The notes under the pieces: model-generated | Databases searched by the model: none | What the model saw: only the letters and a program-made list of their open reading frames with translations | Told to the model about the DNA's origin: nothing | Translations under genes and position numbers: made by a program | In this document: positions 21,167-33,370 of the stretch, piece by piece | Layout of the letters: the number at the start of each line of letters is the position of its first letter | Position numbering within the stretch: the first letter of the stretch is position 1 | Assembly: GCA_910589415.1 (NCBI GenBank) | Contig: OU342639.1 | Coordinates: 248,001-312,000, forward strand | Length of the DNA: 64,000 nucleotides | Source: Malachius bipustulatus | Taxonomy: Eukaryota; Arthropoda; Insecta; Coleoptera; Melyridae | Direction of reading: 5' to 3'

Positions 21167-22536
21167 TCGTGTGAGCAAATGAAAACATAATTTAGGTAGG
21201 CCCTGGAAAAAAATTTCATGTCTTAGATTGAATCCTACGATAAAATCACTGTCATTAATTTTAAAAATCTTATTTTTCTTATTTTGTGATTTTGAGTGGT
21301 CTGGGGTGCGTTCATGAATTACAGTTTGCATCATACATGAAAAACTCTGGATGCGTTCATATAAATAACCAGTTCGCTTGATGGATAAAAATCTAGCATC
21401 GCTCATAAATTGCCGATGACGACGCTTGAAGTGCACTCGCAGAATTTTGAAGAAACACATGGGTGAATCAATTCTGTGCATAATATTAGTAAATTACAAA
21501 AATTAGTATTAAATTAAAAAAAAAGTGTGAATCTGACAGTTACACATAATCTAATACTTTAGAATTATTATTTCCTTTGATTTCTCGTTCGAATTACGTT
21601 CATAAAATGGAACAATCTGACGATATTCCGGAAAATGTAAGGCATCACTCTGGTTGTTACACATAAACGTCAGTTTCTGTTTATGAACGCATTCCACCTT
21701 CAGGGCCGTATTTGTGTTTTTTAAACCGTACCACCTATCTGTACTTTTTAAGGATAGTTTTTCGAAAAAAAAAAATTGGGCGGCCGACTGTCCGGCAAAA
21801 ATTTATAAACATTATTTCCAGAAGAGTTTGCCCTCTTAAAAAATGGCCACCACTAGAGCCACAGATCACAGACCTTACTTTTATCATGAGCATGAGTGCA
21901 TAGTAGGAAGAAAGTTCCTAATATATGGTGTAAACATCTCTGGATTTATTCCCATTTTCATTGGTTATGTTACTTTATTCTTGTTTGATTTTATTTTTAT
22001 ATCTTGTGGTGGATTCTTTCTGGTGCGTGTTTATGTTAAACCCTCAGGTGCAAATACTTAATAAATGACTTTACTATAATTAATAAGTTAGATAGATAAT
22101 TCGATAAGTAATAGGGCCTTAAACATAAATACCTACCATTTTACAGAGGGCAAACTGCAGACTAAGGAAAACTATTATTAGATATTAATCCTTTATTGCT
22201 TTGGCTTGAACATGACATTTTTACGGGGTTTGCAGTGTCAATAATCCAAATAAACTTCACAGTAACTGGAACAATCTCCGAATAATTTAACTTATATGTC
22301 CGCGTTATTCAAGAAATCACAAAACTAATTTTAACAACCTGATGCACCTTATTTCAGCAAATGTCAAAATAATTATTATTTTACAATAAAATTGGAAAAC
22401 AAGAAAAAGGCAATATCAGAATGAGTTTACGATTTTACAAACCAAAATTTTCATTTTACAGTTTTACAGATCCAATCTAAGACATGAAATTTTTTTCCAA
22501 GGCCTACCTAAATTATGTTTTCATTTGCTCACACGA
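21167..22536. mobile_element. 1.37-kb inverted-repeat element with TA target duplication
   Basis: Begins TCGTGTGAGCAAATGAAAAC and ends with its complement; the arms match over about 70 bp (through CATGTCTTAGATTG). TA flanks both ends (21165-21166 and 22537-22538). No transposase ORF is present, so it is a non-autonomous element, plausibly of the Tc1/mariner type. It lies immediately downstream of the candidate exon, within its intron. Confidence 0.8.
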
Positions 22537-22538
22537 TA

Positions 22539-23152
22539 GGATTATTATTATTGATGTTGAAACTTCTAATGTTTAATATTATTGTATGCTTTTTGTACCT
22601 AAAATTAATAACATTTTGATGAAACGATCTTTACGTTGCATAAACATTCGTTATCAGAATATTGTGATTTACCGTTCATACATCCATAGATACGCGTTGG
22701 ATTATTACCTATAAGTTTTATGTACCTTAATTGTATTGGATTTTGGATTGCTAGAAATTTTAAATTTAACGACTTCCATACATTATTCCAACAAAATTTC
22801 AGGCATATGAAGAGCCTATATATAGCTATTAAATTTTGTGTATACACCACGTAAAAGTAATAGCACTGTGCATAATATGTATAAACAATCTGCAAGTGAT
22901 AGTGTTTCTGATGATTTTATAACATAAATCCGGACTTTTTATTATTGCTTAAATTGCAGAAAATTAATGAAAATTCTCGTCCCTCAACACTGAAATATTT
23001 TGTATTTACAGGCGGTGACGATCGGGGAAAATTTAAAAAAAGAGGAGAATGGCTGAGAAGAGGGCTGCCGCAAAGACTGCCGATGTATAATACCTACATT
23101 TTTGCATTTTAACTATGTTGTTTTTGACAGATTTTGATATTTTTATAAAAGT
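22539..23152. other. No recognised gene
   Basis: AT-rich. It includes a short purine-rich stretch, GAGGAGAATGGCTGAGAAGA, at about 23042 preceded by an acceptor-like TTTACAG. Confidence 0.4.
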
Positions 23153-24066
23153 TGTAACGGGATTTTCAGCTGGGTTGAGACGATCACAGGGTTAGGTATT
23201 TGCCCCTCTTTTACCCGTAACAAGTCAATCAAAATTTTACAAGCATTTATTTACGGTTACACAAATTTCAATACAACGGCATATATTAATGTTGCGCGAT
23301 GAGCTCGGATCAATGTGGGCTGTCCTCTTCCCTCGGCGATCTGTCTGATTGGATGCTGATATCGACGCTAGAGCGCGCGCCTCCGTCAATTGGTCGCCCG
23401 GACGGGCTATCACTGGAATTGAACTCACCACGTCAGTCGCTCCACTGCCATCGCCCGCTGCGTGTTGTGCTAGCAGCGGCCGCGGCCTCCGGCATACGCG
23501 CCGCGGCGACTTCGGAGAGAAATCATTCACGGACGCCTCAATCTGAAAAATACAAGCCCACTCACGGAGTACCGAGGAGGGTATTATTAAATAGCTCAGG
23601 GTCGACAACTCAATACGTTGCGATCCCGACGCTCGGGACGCCTGGCGTCGTCTGAAAGGGTCCGCCCGGGACCTCACTACAGCCCCGTTTGTTCCCTTAT
23701 GTGGTCGGCAGTCGACTGGAGCTCAATTCACTCCTGTCGAGCTCCCGTTTCCGTGTTACAGACAAGCTCAACTCAGTTCATTGGCTTGCCGTCACCGGCT
23801 GGATGAATGTGGCGGAGTGCACTCAATGCATGCCTCCTGCTGGGGGGTTAGGGGGCCTTCTTAGCTCAGTACACTAGAAGGGAGAGAGCTTCTCGAGTCA
23901 GTTCCTCGGAATCTTCTGCCTTGCTGGTCCTCTGGGTCTGCTTATATAGCCGGTGCCGGCGAGATAACCCGCTAATCATTGCTGTAAAAACTGTATCTTT
24001 CTGATAAACCCCTCGATTAATTAAAATAAATAATAATTAACTGCGAATGCCTTGGAATTCGTTACA
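23153..24066. mobile_element. Solo LTR, 914 bp, with 4-bp target-site duplication
   Basis: Begins TGTAACGGG and ends TTCGTTACA, giving TG...CA termini with an inverted TGTAACG/CGTTACA. AAGT immediately precedes (23149-23152) and follows (24067-24070) the element. The interior is strikingly GC-rich relative to its flanks. TATATAG-type TATA boxes can be read on either strand near 23942, with an AATAAATA near 24025 on plus and AATAAATG near 23250 on minus, so orientation is undecided. No second LTR or internal region is present. Several overlapping ORFs here are composition artefacts. Confidence 0.85.
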
Positions 24067-24070
24067 AAGT

Positions 24071-25014
24071 TTTGTAATATTCCAGTGTTTTATTCCTACT
24101 TCTGTTTTTATTTGCATAAATAATAATGTTTTATAATAGTGTAACTATATAGGTACCTATAGAGTGAAATACAGAACTTCCATAAAGACATAACGACATA
24201 AGATATTATATATATGGAAGGAAAAGTGGAACAATTTTAAAACTACCTTTCTTGAGCTAGCTAGATACTTCTGGAAAATAAAAGTTTCGCAGCCCGACCT
24301 TTCGTTCCCAAAATAACAAAGATAATAGGTAACAATCAATAAATTCATTGGTAAAATACGAATACGAAAAGTCAGGCTGCAAAACTTTTATCTCCCTGAA
24401 GTACCCTAGTTCGTGAAAAGTATAGTTTTATGTAGAGTGTGTATACAATAGGACCAGAATAACTTGGCCTCTGGTTCTGAGAATTATACTGTTGAATACG
24501 GGTTGCATTAGAAATGTGCTGTATTGGTCATTGCAGATTTCAGGCGTGGCTATAGCAGGGTATAGGTAGTCCAGTTAATAATTTGTAAAAGTTTTCCAGA
24601 TATTGCAGGTAAAAGGCAAAATACTCCCTCCTCAAACGGCCAACTTATTTTGGACGTATTGTACACGGGACAAAAGTGCTACATATACACGGTATAGTAC
24701 ATTTACATTCAAAATTAATAGGACAAATACAATGTGTATGCAGAGCAAGTAAAATACACAATCACTGGTAGCATACGATCACACATTGTAGATCACTTAC
24801 TTTGTGTATATATAAATGGAATACTGTGACTACATTGTGAGGCGGACGTTTAACCTTTGTGCATACCTATGTACCTAAGGTGTGTAAACGTAGCACGTTT
24901 ACATCGTAAAATTGTGTCACCTTGTGTCTGCTTCTAGATACATTGTCACAATGCAAACACACCGTAATCGTTATTGGGTGTGCTGTATGGGGTACTAGTT
25001 AACAGCCCATCGGT
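24071..25014. other. No recognised gene
   Basis: AT-rich. 24660-24970 is rich in alternating ACAC/TGTG words such as GTGTATATATAAATGG but shows no clear period. Confidence 0.45.
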
Positions 25015-25130
25015 ACCCGTCTTCCGCTGGAGTAACAAAGGCTTCGTCATTTTCGTAAGATTGCTGACCCGGCGGAGACAGGGGGTAATCTTGCGGTGGC
25101 GGCGTGGCCCGGTACTCGTTAAACACAGCA
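25015..25130 (+). repeat. GC-rich dispersed repeat, copy 2
   Basis: Counterpart of 20195-20310 (GACCCGGCGGAGACAGGGGG), same orientation. Flanking sequence beyond the block does not align. Confidence 0.75.
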
Positions 25131-26741
25131 CGCCGATCCTCTCCTCCACACCTACAATAAATCACCAACACCGCGGCCTCACCGCACCTACCCGGTTTTC
25201 CATTCTGGAACACATTAGGCGCGCACGTACCCAATAGGGATCAATAGGAATCATTAAATCCGATAATTTGGTATCACCCCGTAGATCGCGTCTCACTGTC
25301 CGCCGCTTTGCTTTGCACCCACCGTTATACGACCGCTGTCATCTTCATAGCTATTTGTACTCATTTATTTAAGCTCCGAGAAGTCTTCTTTTATTTTTTT
25401 CAAGTGTAAATTAGCATTTTTCTGTATAATAAAATTTAATTTGAACTCACGTCCTGCCCTTCATTCGATATCTCTACCGACCTTGACCCTCAAGCTACTC
25501 ACCAGACAACTTGACTCAACGGGAGTGCCACGTAAGCCGCAAGGAGCGACTAAAGACCGCCCCTCTGCGTCCGTATAGTTTTGGTGATAACCTCGTCTGA
25601 CCCCTGGCAGTTTCCGTCTTCTCCATTGAGTTACCCTGGACAAGGATACGACCAACGTATCAATTGTGCGATAACCCAGGTAAGTGTGAAAACGAATTGG
25701 TGAGTCATTTCCCCAAGGGAGTAAACCCTTTTATAAAAATCTGGCGCCCGAGCAATCCGTCCGATTCCGGCCAGTTTCCCGGATATCCGGGGTTGTCGTC
25801 ACAAACCCTTCTCTTTGCTCTACTACTACTGTCACACTGTTTGCCTTCTCACTCACACGCTTGCGTTTTCTTCGAACGAAAGCCTTAAAACCCCAATGAG
25901 TCATCATACTACCTTTTTAATTACATTCTGGCGAATGTTGACGCGAAAAACGAAAGAGAGTTTTGTACAAAAACGAACCACTTGATTTTAAGTGGATTAA
26001 TTTCATTTGGTCATTTCATATTTTGCCTTAAGCGCCTTAGCATGAATTAATTCTAAAATTGATTGATTCGGAAGTTAATGAATATGGCCTTATTTGTTCC
26101 TAGAGGAAATGCCATAAGTAGTAATTAAATATTTTTCAAGGGTTTTACCATATCGGTTGATAATGATTGGTTTAAAATTTGATTAAATAAAATGCAAAAT
26201 AATCTCCCTATACCCCACACCGGCAGGTCAGAATTAATTAGGACAAATGCACTCCTTGAGAGATCATAAATCACAAATTACAAATTTATTGGTCTCAACA
26301 AAAATCGAACCGAACAACACACAGGCAAATTCATCATATTGGTACATATAACAATAATAATAATCATAACCATTCATTAGGTAGGCAAGAATGTTAATTA
26401 GAGTCACTGATTCTAAATGCTAGACGAAATTTAAACATAATTGTACATAAGACTTCCTCCGTAGAAAGTAGGCTTCCCATGTTTGATGGTTTCCTTATTT
26501 TTTTATTTTCAAAGAAAAAACAATAGGTACTCATGATTCAAAATTTGGTAAATGAGCCCTCTACTGAAGATAGGTGATAATGACTTGATTCTGATTTGAA
26601 AACTTGGCGAATTGACTGGCTGACGAAAAAAATCTATATTGCAAACAACAACGGATGTAATTTCAAAAATTCTCCCAAAAAAACAAAGAAACCAAATTAG
26701 CTGGAAGCCCCCCCTGGAAGGTAATAAATAATAGTTCTGAC
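25131..26741. other. No recognised gene
   Basis: 25440-25900 is GC-balanced and contains TGGCGCCCGAGC at 25743, a string seen at primer-binding sites of LTR retrotransposons, but no LTR boundary was located. Confidence 0.4.
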
Positions 26742-26946
26742 CTGTATCTTCGATCTCATCTTCCGGGAAATGGACTAACTCCCCCGGAGGTTGGTACATT
26801 GGGTCAGCAGTCCCGTCCTTCTTGGACGTTTTGTCCTTCACCTTTTGGTCCCTTGGAATTTCGGGGAACGTCTTAGCAGTCCTCAACTTCCTTCGTGCAC
26901 TGAGGGATCGACCCGAAACACCCGATCTCTTCGTTATCTTCGGCAT
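26742..26946 (-). CDS. Hypothetical coding exon, basic N-terminus
   Basis: On the minus strand an ATG at 26946 opens MPKITKRSGVSGRSLSAR, continues with a Lys/Arg-rich stretch and an acidic segment (PPGELVHFPEDEIEDT), and meets a possible GT donor after GATACAG at 26742. Composition is more even in GC than the surroundings, and the reading extends upstream without a stop. I do not recognise the protein; it could be the first exon of a host nuclear protein or a gag-like fragment. No second exon was identified. Confidence 0.3.
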
Positions 26947-28569
26947 CTTCTCACACTCACTGAACTTGTACTTGAAAACACTTTTTCTTAAAATTCTGTT
27001 TAAGACACACGGGAACGCGAACTCCAAAGCTCTTTGCAATACGACGCGATGTCGTCGTTTCGGAGACCGTCTTCCAACTGCCTTCTCCTTTTTTGTAAAA
27101 CTTCCGCGTTCCTCCAGAAATCCCTGGCAGTGGGCGGATGTGTTGTGGGTCCCTTCCAATCGGAATCATTTTCCATCCGGTTTAACCAATCCTAGTTGAC
27201 CTACTCTCTTCTCTTGTGACGTAGGTTCTCTAATGAGTTTTTAAGTGCCCATGTGGATACCTGCCTTCAATCGCCATCCCTCTCTTCCTGGATCTTCGTC
27301 TATATTGTCGGTAAATTCAAAGGAGCTACCTGTGAACCGAGCGGCCCCCTTTGAATGTCTCGTCCTAGGGCCATTAGACTAAAGCAATTTCGGTTCGGTT
27401 TGTTTAGGATCTGCTTTCTTCCTATTTGTAACAATAAACTGCCCATTAGAGTGTCTCTAGCTTTACAGCGATTTCACGGTAGCACAAAGAAGTTTTGTTG
27501 CATGGAGACTCTACGTCTCGTTTGGGTTGTAAAATTCTATTATATTCAAATAGGTTGGCCACTTATTTGTACATTAATTAAATGCAACTCTAGACCATAT
27601 TGCTGGGAAAGAAACGTTGGTATTGAAATTTATGAAAAATATTCGTAGCGAAGTGAATAAGAGTAATAGAAGAAATGGTTCCTATTGTGTTGTCAGGAAG
27701 CTTGAATTAGCTTTGCAATTCGGTGTTCTTTGATCGTTGCACTAATAGGGTACTTTATTTCCTTTAGAAATATTCCGGTGGAGAGATTTGAACTTGAAAG
27801 AAATTTTTTTATCCTTGAAAGCTGGTGATTTCTCAGATGATAAGCGAAAAAAAATTGGCGGTGTTTGATAGAGGTGATATTTTTTTATTTGAATGAATCT
27901 CGGTTCGTTTCAGGTGATTCTTTAAACTTACTTGCTAAAATATACACATGACCTTTAAAAGGTATCATCATTATTCAAAACAAATACTTATCTACAAAAG
28001 ATAATAATACCGCCTCAATAGGCACTCATACACAAATTTACACATACCTAAACTCAATTACTTTTACCAAAAAAAAGTACTACAAGAACTAAAACTCATC
28101 TCAATAATCAGAATCAATTATCATTAATAGATAAAATTCAAAGTCATTATTTACACTCAACTCATTGATATATAAAACTTTATACCAATTAGGTATAACC
28201 AAATTTATTAATAGGTAAAATTCAATACCAATTTAGGCATTTTCAAACTCATTAATAGATAACAATAATCGGTCTTTATTAATGACACCGATTAAAAATC
28301 ACTATAAAAAACGTCACTTGGTCTTAGGCAGAGTCATCCATTTCATGAAAGTCTAATTATAGGTAGGCAAGACAAGATACCTCATAATTTGTTGTGGCTG
28401 TCCCTGGTCGAGTGAAACACCACTGAATAAAGATGGAGAGTGTCCCTCACCTCACTCCACTCGATGTCTTGACGACTGCGTCATACCAAAAAAAGTGCCA
28501 AATACACCAACGTTCACTTCATGCTTCATAAAAAGGACGTCACCAAACCAAACATGGAAATTACGAAAC
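26947..28569. other. No recognised gene
   Basis: The GC-balanced part up to about 27360 could hold the 5' region of the minus-strand exon. Beyond it is AT-rich DNA with repeated CATTAATAGATAAAATTCAA-like words at 28120-28270. Confidence 0.4.
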
Positions 28570-28740
28570 TGGAACCAAAACTTGAAGCTTGACTTAAAAA
28601 GTAGACTCCGAACTAGACCCTGAAATTGGATCTGTAACTGGACTCTAAAACTGGATTCCGAACCCGGATCCTAAATCTGGATACCTTAAACCGTATACCC
28701 CAATCTGGATCCCTAAAATTGAAAACTTTATAAGCGTCTA
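28570..28740 (+). repeat. Degenerate CTGGATCC/ACTGGAC repeats
   Basis: About nine loosely conserved units such as AACTGGACTCTAAA, ACTGGATTCCGAA and CTGGATCCCTAAA, spaced 16-21 bp. It is non-coding as far as can be seen. Confidence 0.6.
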
Positions 28741-29433
28741 AAAATCCTACCTGCATCCATTTAATTACCGAGGCTGGCGTCAGTGCCTACATGTCCTCGG
28801 GATCCAGTATTTATTATGCCTTGGCGATCTCAACAATACCTAATCGAATATAAATTGAAATTAGCAAGATTTTTATGATATTAAACTCCATTTTCATACC
28901 TGCTTTCTAGTAACACAACAACACAAATAACTGGAACTAAACGTAAATAGAATGCCACTAGTTCATTCTCCTAACACCAAATCAAAAAGAAAGCCAATTT
29001 CCTCAGGCTCAGACCTGAAAACTCTCTTCGCTACTATATTGGTTGTTGTCAGATTTACTTCATCTCTGGAGAGAGAGACCCGACTACAAGACCCTTAAGG
29101 ATTCTGAAGAAATTCCCTACAATTGCGGACAAAAACAACTATCCGGCAACTATGTACAGAATTAACCTGCGCCTAATCGATATATCAGTTCAAGTTCGTG
29201 CCACTATTCCCGCAGCTCACTTGTCACCTCTCAGACTTGCATCTGACACTCGATCGTTCGATAACATAGACAATAAACAAAATATAAAACCACGGCAAGT
29301 TCTAATAGTTCGCGATGGAAGTCTCCCCTAGTCCTAAATGCTGTCAATAATATAATAGGAAAGCGCACGCTAAATTCTACCAAAGGATGAAAATTTTTGT
29401 TCAATTTTTGGAACACAATCAATCACATCTTCC
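28741..29433. other. No recognised gene
   Basis: Mixed composition and no coding signature. It could include the 5' part of the DUF4806-type gene. Confidence 0.35.
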
Positions 29434-31377
29434 GTGGACCCCCAACTGAATGAAAAAATTGACAAAATAATAGCCAAACAGGATATCATAATTAAAAATC
29501 AACAAGTAATTATAAATAGTTTTGAACATTCACCTGGCCAGGAAAACCAATTAGAAATTATGCAGCAGCTTTCCAAATTACAAGCAATGTTGGATAGTAT
29601 GGCTAGTAGTAATTTAATCAATTTAATCTCTTCATGCAAGCCTGCAAATCAAAAATTGCTATTGACAACAAAGGAAGATATTATTTTCTTTGATCCGATT
29701 GACACTTTAGCAGAGTTAGAGAAACTTGAAGTTAAACTTTCGAATAAGACTGACATGAAAGAGTTGGTACGTACAAAAATTTAGTAATGTGTGTGGAAGA
29801 AAAAGATCTGGAAACGGAATAAGTAATTGCTACATATTGGTAGACAAAATATTTTCTCGATAATTTATAACATTGTGCTCCTGGGCCGGAGGCGCTAGAG
29901 ATTGCAAAGAAAAAATTCCTTTTAAAATTTGTTTAAATGTAATTAACCTATTCTTCAGAGTGGTGAGGTTGTCTGACGATGAATTTACCTTAAAAGAATT
30001 GTGAAGAATTTTTTAAAGCTGTCATTAGAAATTCAACCAAAAGAAATGAGAGTAACCTATCTAGGAGTTCAAGAAGCAAAAGTAGACCTAGTAGCCTTTC
30101 TTATAAGGTAAATATTGTAAATGTTTCTTATTTTGTGCACAAGGGCAGACAATGACAGCATACCTATTAATTTCGTTTAAGATCGGTGCTAACTATTGTA
30201 ATGATGTAAAGAATAGTGAAGAGGACTAAAAGGAAGAAATATTGATTGGGAACGAACCAGACGGGGCACCTGTTGGGATGAATCCAAACTAAGGGGTTGG
30301 TAGTGTTGGTATTAAATGGTGGGGTGTTTGAAGAAAGAGCATCGCAACACCGGCTTGAAGCCGCAGGTGAGATTGTCGAGAGCCGTGAGGGGATTCGCAA
30401 GGTGGTTCACGTCAGAGCACCAAGACGGGTGTGATGGTGTTACCAGCGTATGAGTGAATTGAACCAACAGTGTCGAACTTAATTTAACCACTCGTGGTGA
30501 TTAGCAGAGTGATTATCCGCAGATTGTCAGTGACCAGTTACAAGAGCAGTCTAGTGAGTGCTTGGGAACCATCTACAAAAATCCATAAGGTTGTACCTAC
30601 CTATATTAAATTAAATAAATTATCCTCTGATTAATATAAATATAATCTAATAATAATAAATACCTTTTTAATAAATTAATACTTAATCTATAATCAATAA
30701 ACCATTAATAATAAAATCCCATCAACCGAATACTTCATTCTAACAAAAATTAATAAACCAACCCACAGCAACTTATATTACGTAATAGGTATACCTACTT
30801 ATAATAGGGCGCCCGAAGAAAGAAGATTTTAGTCAGGGTTTTGGATGCATGTTGATTTTTGTATTAATTAATTTAAGCATAAATACCATTTTTGAATTGT
30901 TTGTTTGTTGAGTCAATTAACCAACAACTGTAATTTATATATGTGAGTGAACTTCATTAAATTTGATTTGCTTAAAGGGATCGTTTTCTTTTTGGGAAGT
31001 ATCCAGTCTATAACCCATTAGCTTGAGTTTTAAAATAAAATAAAAAATAAGAGTCATCATCTCGAGCAAGCCGAGGCTATAAATAAAGTAAGTATCTTTA
31101 ACAAAATTGCACGGGCACATTTGTTAATATAACTCTCAACCGAAATTTTGAAAAAGACACTGTTGAAAATAAATTTGAATATTTTATGATTTCTGTGTGC
31201 ATATATTAGGTAGTTACCTTGTCTGTTATTTATTTTCAGACTAAGAAAGAGAAAAAAGAATCTCGGGAAAACAATAATGTGGCAGCCGATGGAGGAAATA
31301 ATGAAAAAAGTCAGGAGAAAGAGACTAGAAGCAATAATGCAAATACGTTGAACATCAATTCAGGAAGCTCTCACTGA
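29434..31377 (+). pseudogene. DUF4806-type gene remnant
   Basis: The first segment (29434-29770) encodes a coiled-coil-like N-terminus (KIDKIIAKQDIIIKNQQVII) and then PIDTLAELEKLEVKLSNKTD, which matches the start of the DUF4806 domain common in insect proteins of unknown role. It has no in-frame ATG at its start, so an upstream exon is needed. At about 29881-29970 another frame gives CSWAGGARDCKEKIPFKI, the next DUF4806 block (W.G...K.PF), but preceded by a stop. About 30010-30107 encodes EEFFKAVIRN and an RS-rich tail ending at a GT donor. 31240-31377 (after TTTTCAG) continues in phase TKKEKKESRENNNVAA to a TGA. The frame breaks suggest a pseudogene. Confidence 0.45.
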
Positions 31378-32198
31378 GATTCGTATACTTGGTCGACAAC
31401 ACTGAGAACACTGAGATAAATTGGTTTGGGGCTGACCTGGCACCAAAATTAGTATGCGAATTGGGTTTATTTAGTTTATGTTGTTGATATCAATTCACAC
31501 AACCCCGCTGAAGTAATTTTGACTGTAGTTTCATTTTATTACCTATTTCGAGTGAAGCGCATGAAAGTAATTGTTTAAATCGTTGTTAGGTCCGCCCCGA
31601 GACGCTAGCTGGCACTTAATTTTGTTCTTTTTGAGTTCAGTTTCCTGCATTATAGTTTAACGTATTTAGATTTAGTCACTGAAAGTGTTCCTTTATGACA
31701 AATGTCACTTAAATAGTGAGCGAATAATAATAAGTTCATTAAAATTTGTATTTTTCTTCAGAGGTTAGCAGTGTTGAAAAGGAGTAATGGAAATAAAACA
31801 ATAATACATGTTAAGAGTTTACATTTTATTTAGTACATACTCAAGTTTTTTGTTGAAACATTTTTATTTGAAATTAAGAATTTAAAACAATTTGTTTTTG
31901 CGTAAACTAGTTTTCCATTTTGTAACACACGAAAATTAAGTTTATTTTTTTATTCGTGTGTGTTTAAAGAGTGTGCAATAGAGGAATAAAAACTGTCTCA
32001 TCTTTATGATGAATTGCTATTATTTTATATTGGTAACGGAATATGATTTTGATGGCTTTCGACCAATACAACGAGATTTGAAAATATTTAAAGGGGAGGA
32101 TTTTATGGGGATCTCAAACACATCTTCTAAACCACGGATGGCAATTCCATGAATATGGGGAGTGTTTTTATTAATAAAGCATTAGGGAGGGTCTGGAA
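31378..32198. other. No recognised gene
   Basis: AT-rich DNA with no supported feature. Confidence 0.45.
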
Positions 32199-32563
32199 CA
32201 GTGGCCACCATCTCACAAATTTCTCATTTGAAAAGATTTGGTGCTGCCACCTAGTAGAGAAGTACACCAATAAGGCACTTGCAATGTTAACAAAGCAGTC
32301 TGCTCTGTTTAAATGAACTTAACCTTGAATATTACACCTTGTAAGTAAAATACGACAAGCAAGTGAATTCATTGGTAGTGACTAAATAAAAACACATTAA
32401 AGTGAACTGGTGTCTAAGTCTTATGCCTAACACATGTAAGTATAATTTGTTGGTACAATAAAATTTTGGGTGCATCAGTTACTTTTTGTTGTGGTACAGT
32501 GGCCAAGTTGAATGTAGGTACAGTGGTCACTACTTTTTTCGATAAGTAAGTGATGGCCACTGT
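32199..32563 (+). repeat. ACAGTGGCCAC repeat cluster
   Basis: ACAGTGGCC(A) occurs at about 32199 and 32496 and ACAGTGGTCAC at 32520. The inverted GGCCACTGT lies at 32555. The arrangement resembles the subterminal repeats of the 10.4-16.1 kb transposon and lies just upstream of a transposase-like first exon. Confidence 0.55.
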
Positions 32564-32698
32564 ACCTTGGATATAAAATTATTACTTATTCAAACCAGAC
32601 AATTTTTATATTCACACAATCTAATTTGAAAATAAGGTAAAAAATCAAGCAATAGTGTAATTTGAGATCTCATTTAATTTTAGATAATATTCAAAAAA

Positions 32699-32817
32699 AT
32701 GCCTCGCCGAAAAATCACAAATGTTGAGATCGGAAAAACTCTGAGAAATGCTATTCGCGATGTAGTAAATGGTGGATTATCAGTTAAAGCTGCGGCTATT
32801 AGCAGAGGTGGGTAACT
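32699..32817 (+). CDS. N-terminal exon of a pogo/CENP-B-type HTH protein
   Basis: A short frame starting MPRRKITNVEIGKTLRNAI and continuing RDVVNGGLSVKAAAISRG, ending at AGCAGAG followed by the donor GTGGGTAAC. The pattern (basic start, helix, GG.LS...AA..RG) is that of the Psq/CENP-B helix-turn-helix at the N-terminus of pogo/Tigger-type transposases and derived host proteins. The downstream exons are not found; unrelated DNA follows from about 32820. It is likely a transposon fragment, though domestication cannot be excluded. Confidence 0.5.
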
Positions 32818-33370
32818 ATTTTGAATAGATCTATTTCAAATACCTATTTAAGATACAAAATGCCATTTTCTATTTTCTATCTTAAATACTTTTTCCATCT
32901 ATTTGAAACAGATCCATTTGAAATGAAAATAAAAGTTGAAATGAAATTTCCATGGCCTCTATTACAAGTTGACTTGTCGTATTGTCAATAGCCAATTATG
33001 TCATTACTGTCACTGTCTAATATTTCAACTGTCACTTGACCAGACTAGAAGTGATTTTGAATAAAAAAAAAAATGGCCGAACAGCTGGGTGAGGGTGCTG
33101 GGTTTTATTCCGTTTTATTTTATTTGCGAGAACACTTTCATCTTAATAGCCATGATTTTTGAAGAAATGGCTGGTACTAGTAGTAGTGATATATTACAGA
33201 AAGTGTAGCTTTCAGACACAATATCCAGGCACAGTGTTTAAAATTGTTTAATGCACAATGTTTAATTAAAGCTAACTCTACTCTGTAGAAATATTCAATA
33301 ATATTGGTCCAGGTCCTGTAATTTACCACAATAATAGATAATACCACAATATAGATTTTACCACACCAAT
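32818..33370. other. No recognised gene
   Basis: AT-rich with partial inverted repeats (CTATTTCAAATACCTATTT and ATCTATTTGAAACAGATCC). It contains an A-rich run at 33062-33073. Confidence 0.4.

Noticed and set aside
20599..21188. Repeated small minus-strand ORFs beginning with similar peptides
   Set aside because: They are translations of the 133-bp tandem repeat, not genes.
23237..23877. Several overlapping ORFs of 60-146 codons
   Set aside because: They lie inside the solo LTR and are explained by its high GC content (few stops).
25743..25760. LTR-retrotransposon primer-binding site (TGGCGCCCGAGC)
   Set aside because: No LTR ending immediately upstream and no gag/pol downstream could be recognised; a similar GGCGCCCGAAG at 30809 is equally isolated.
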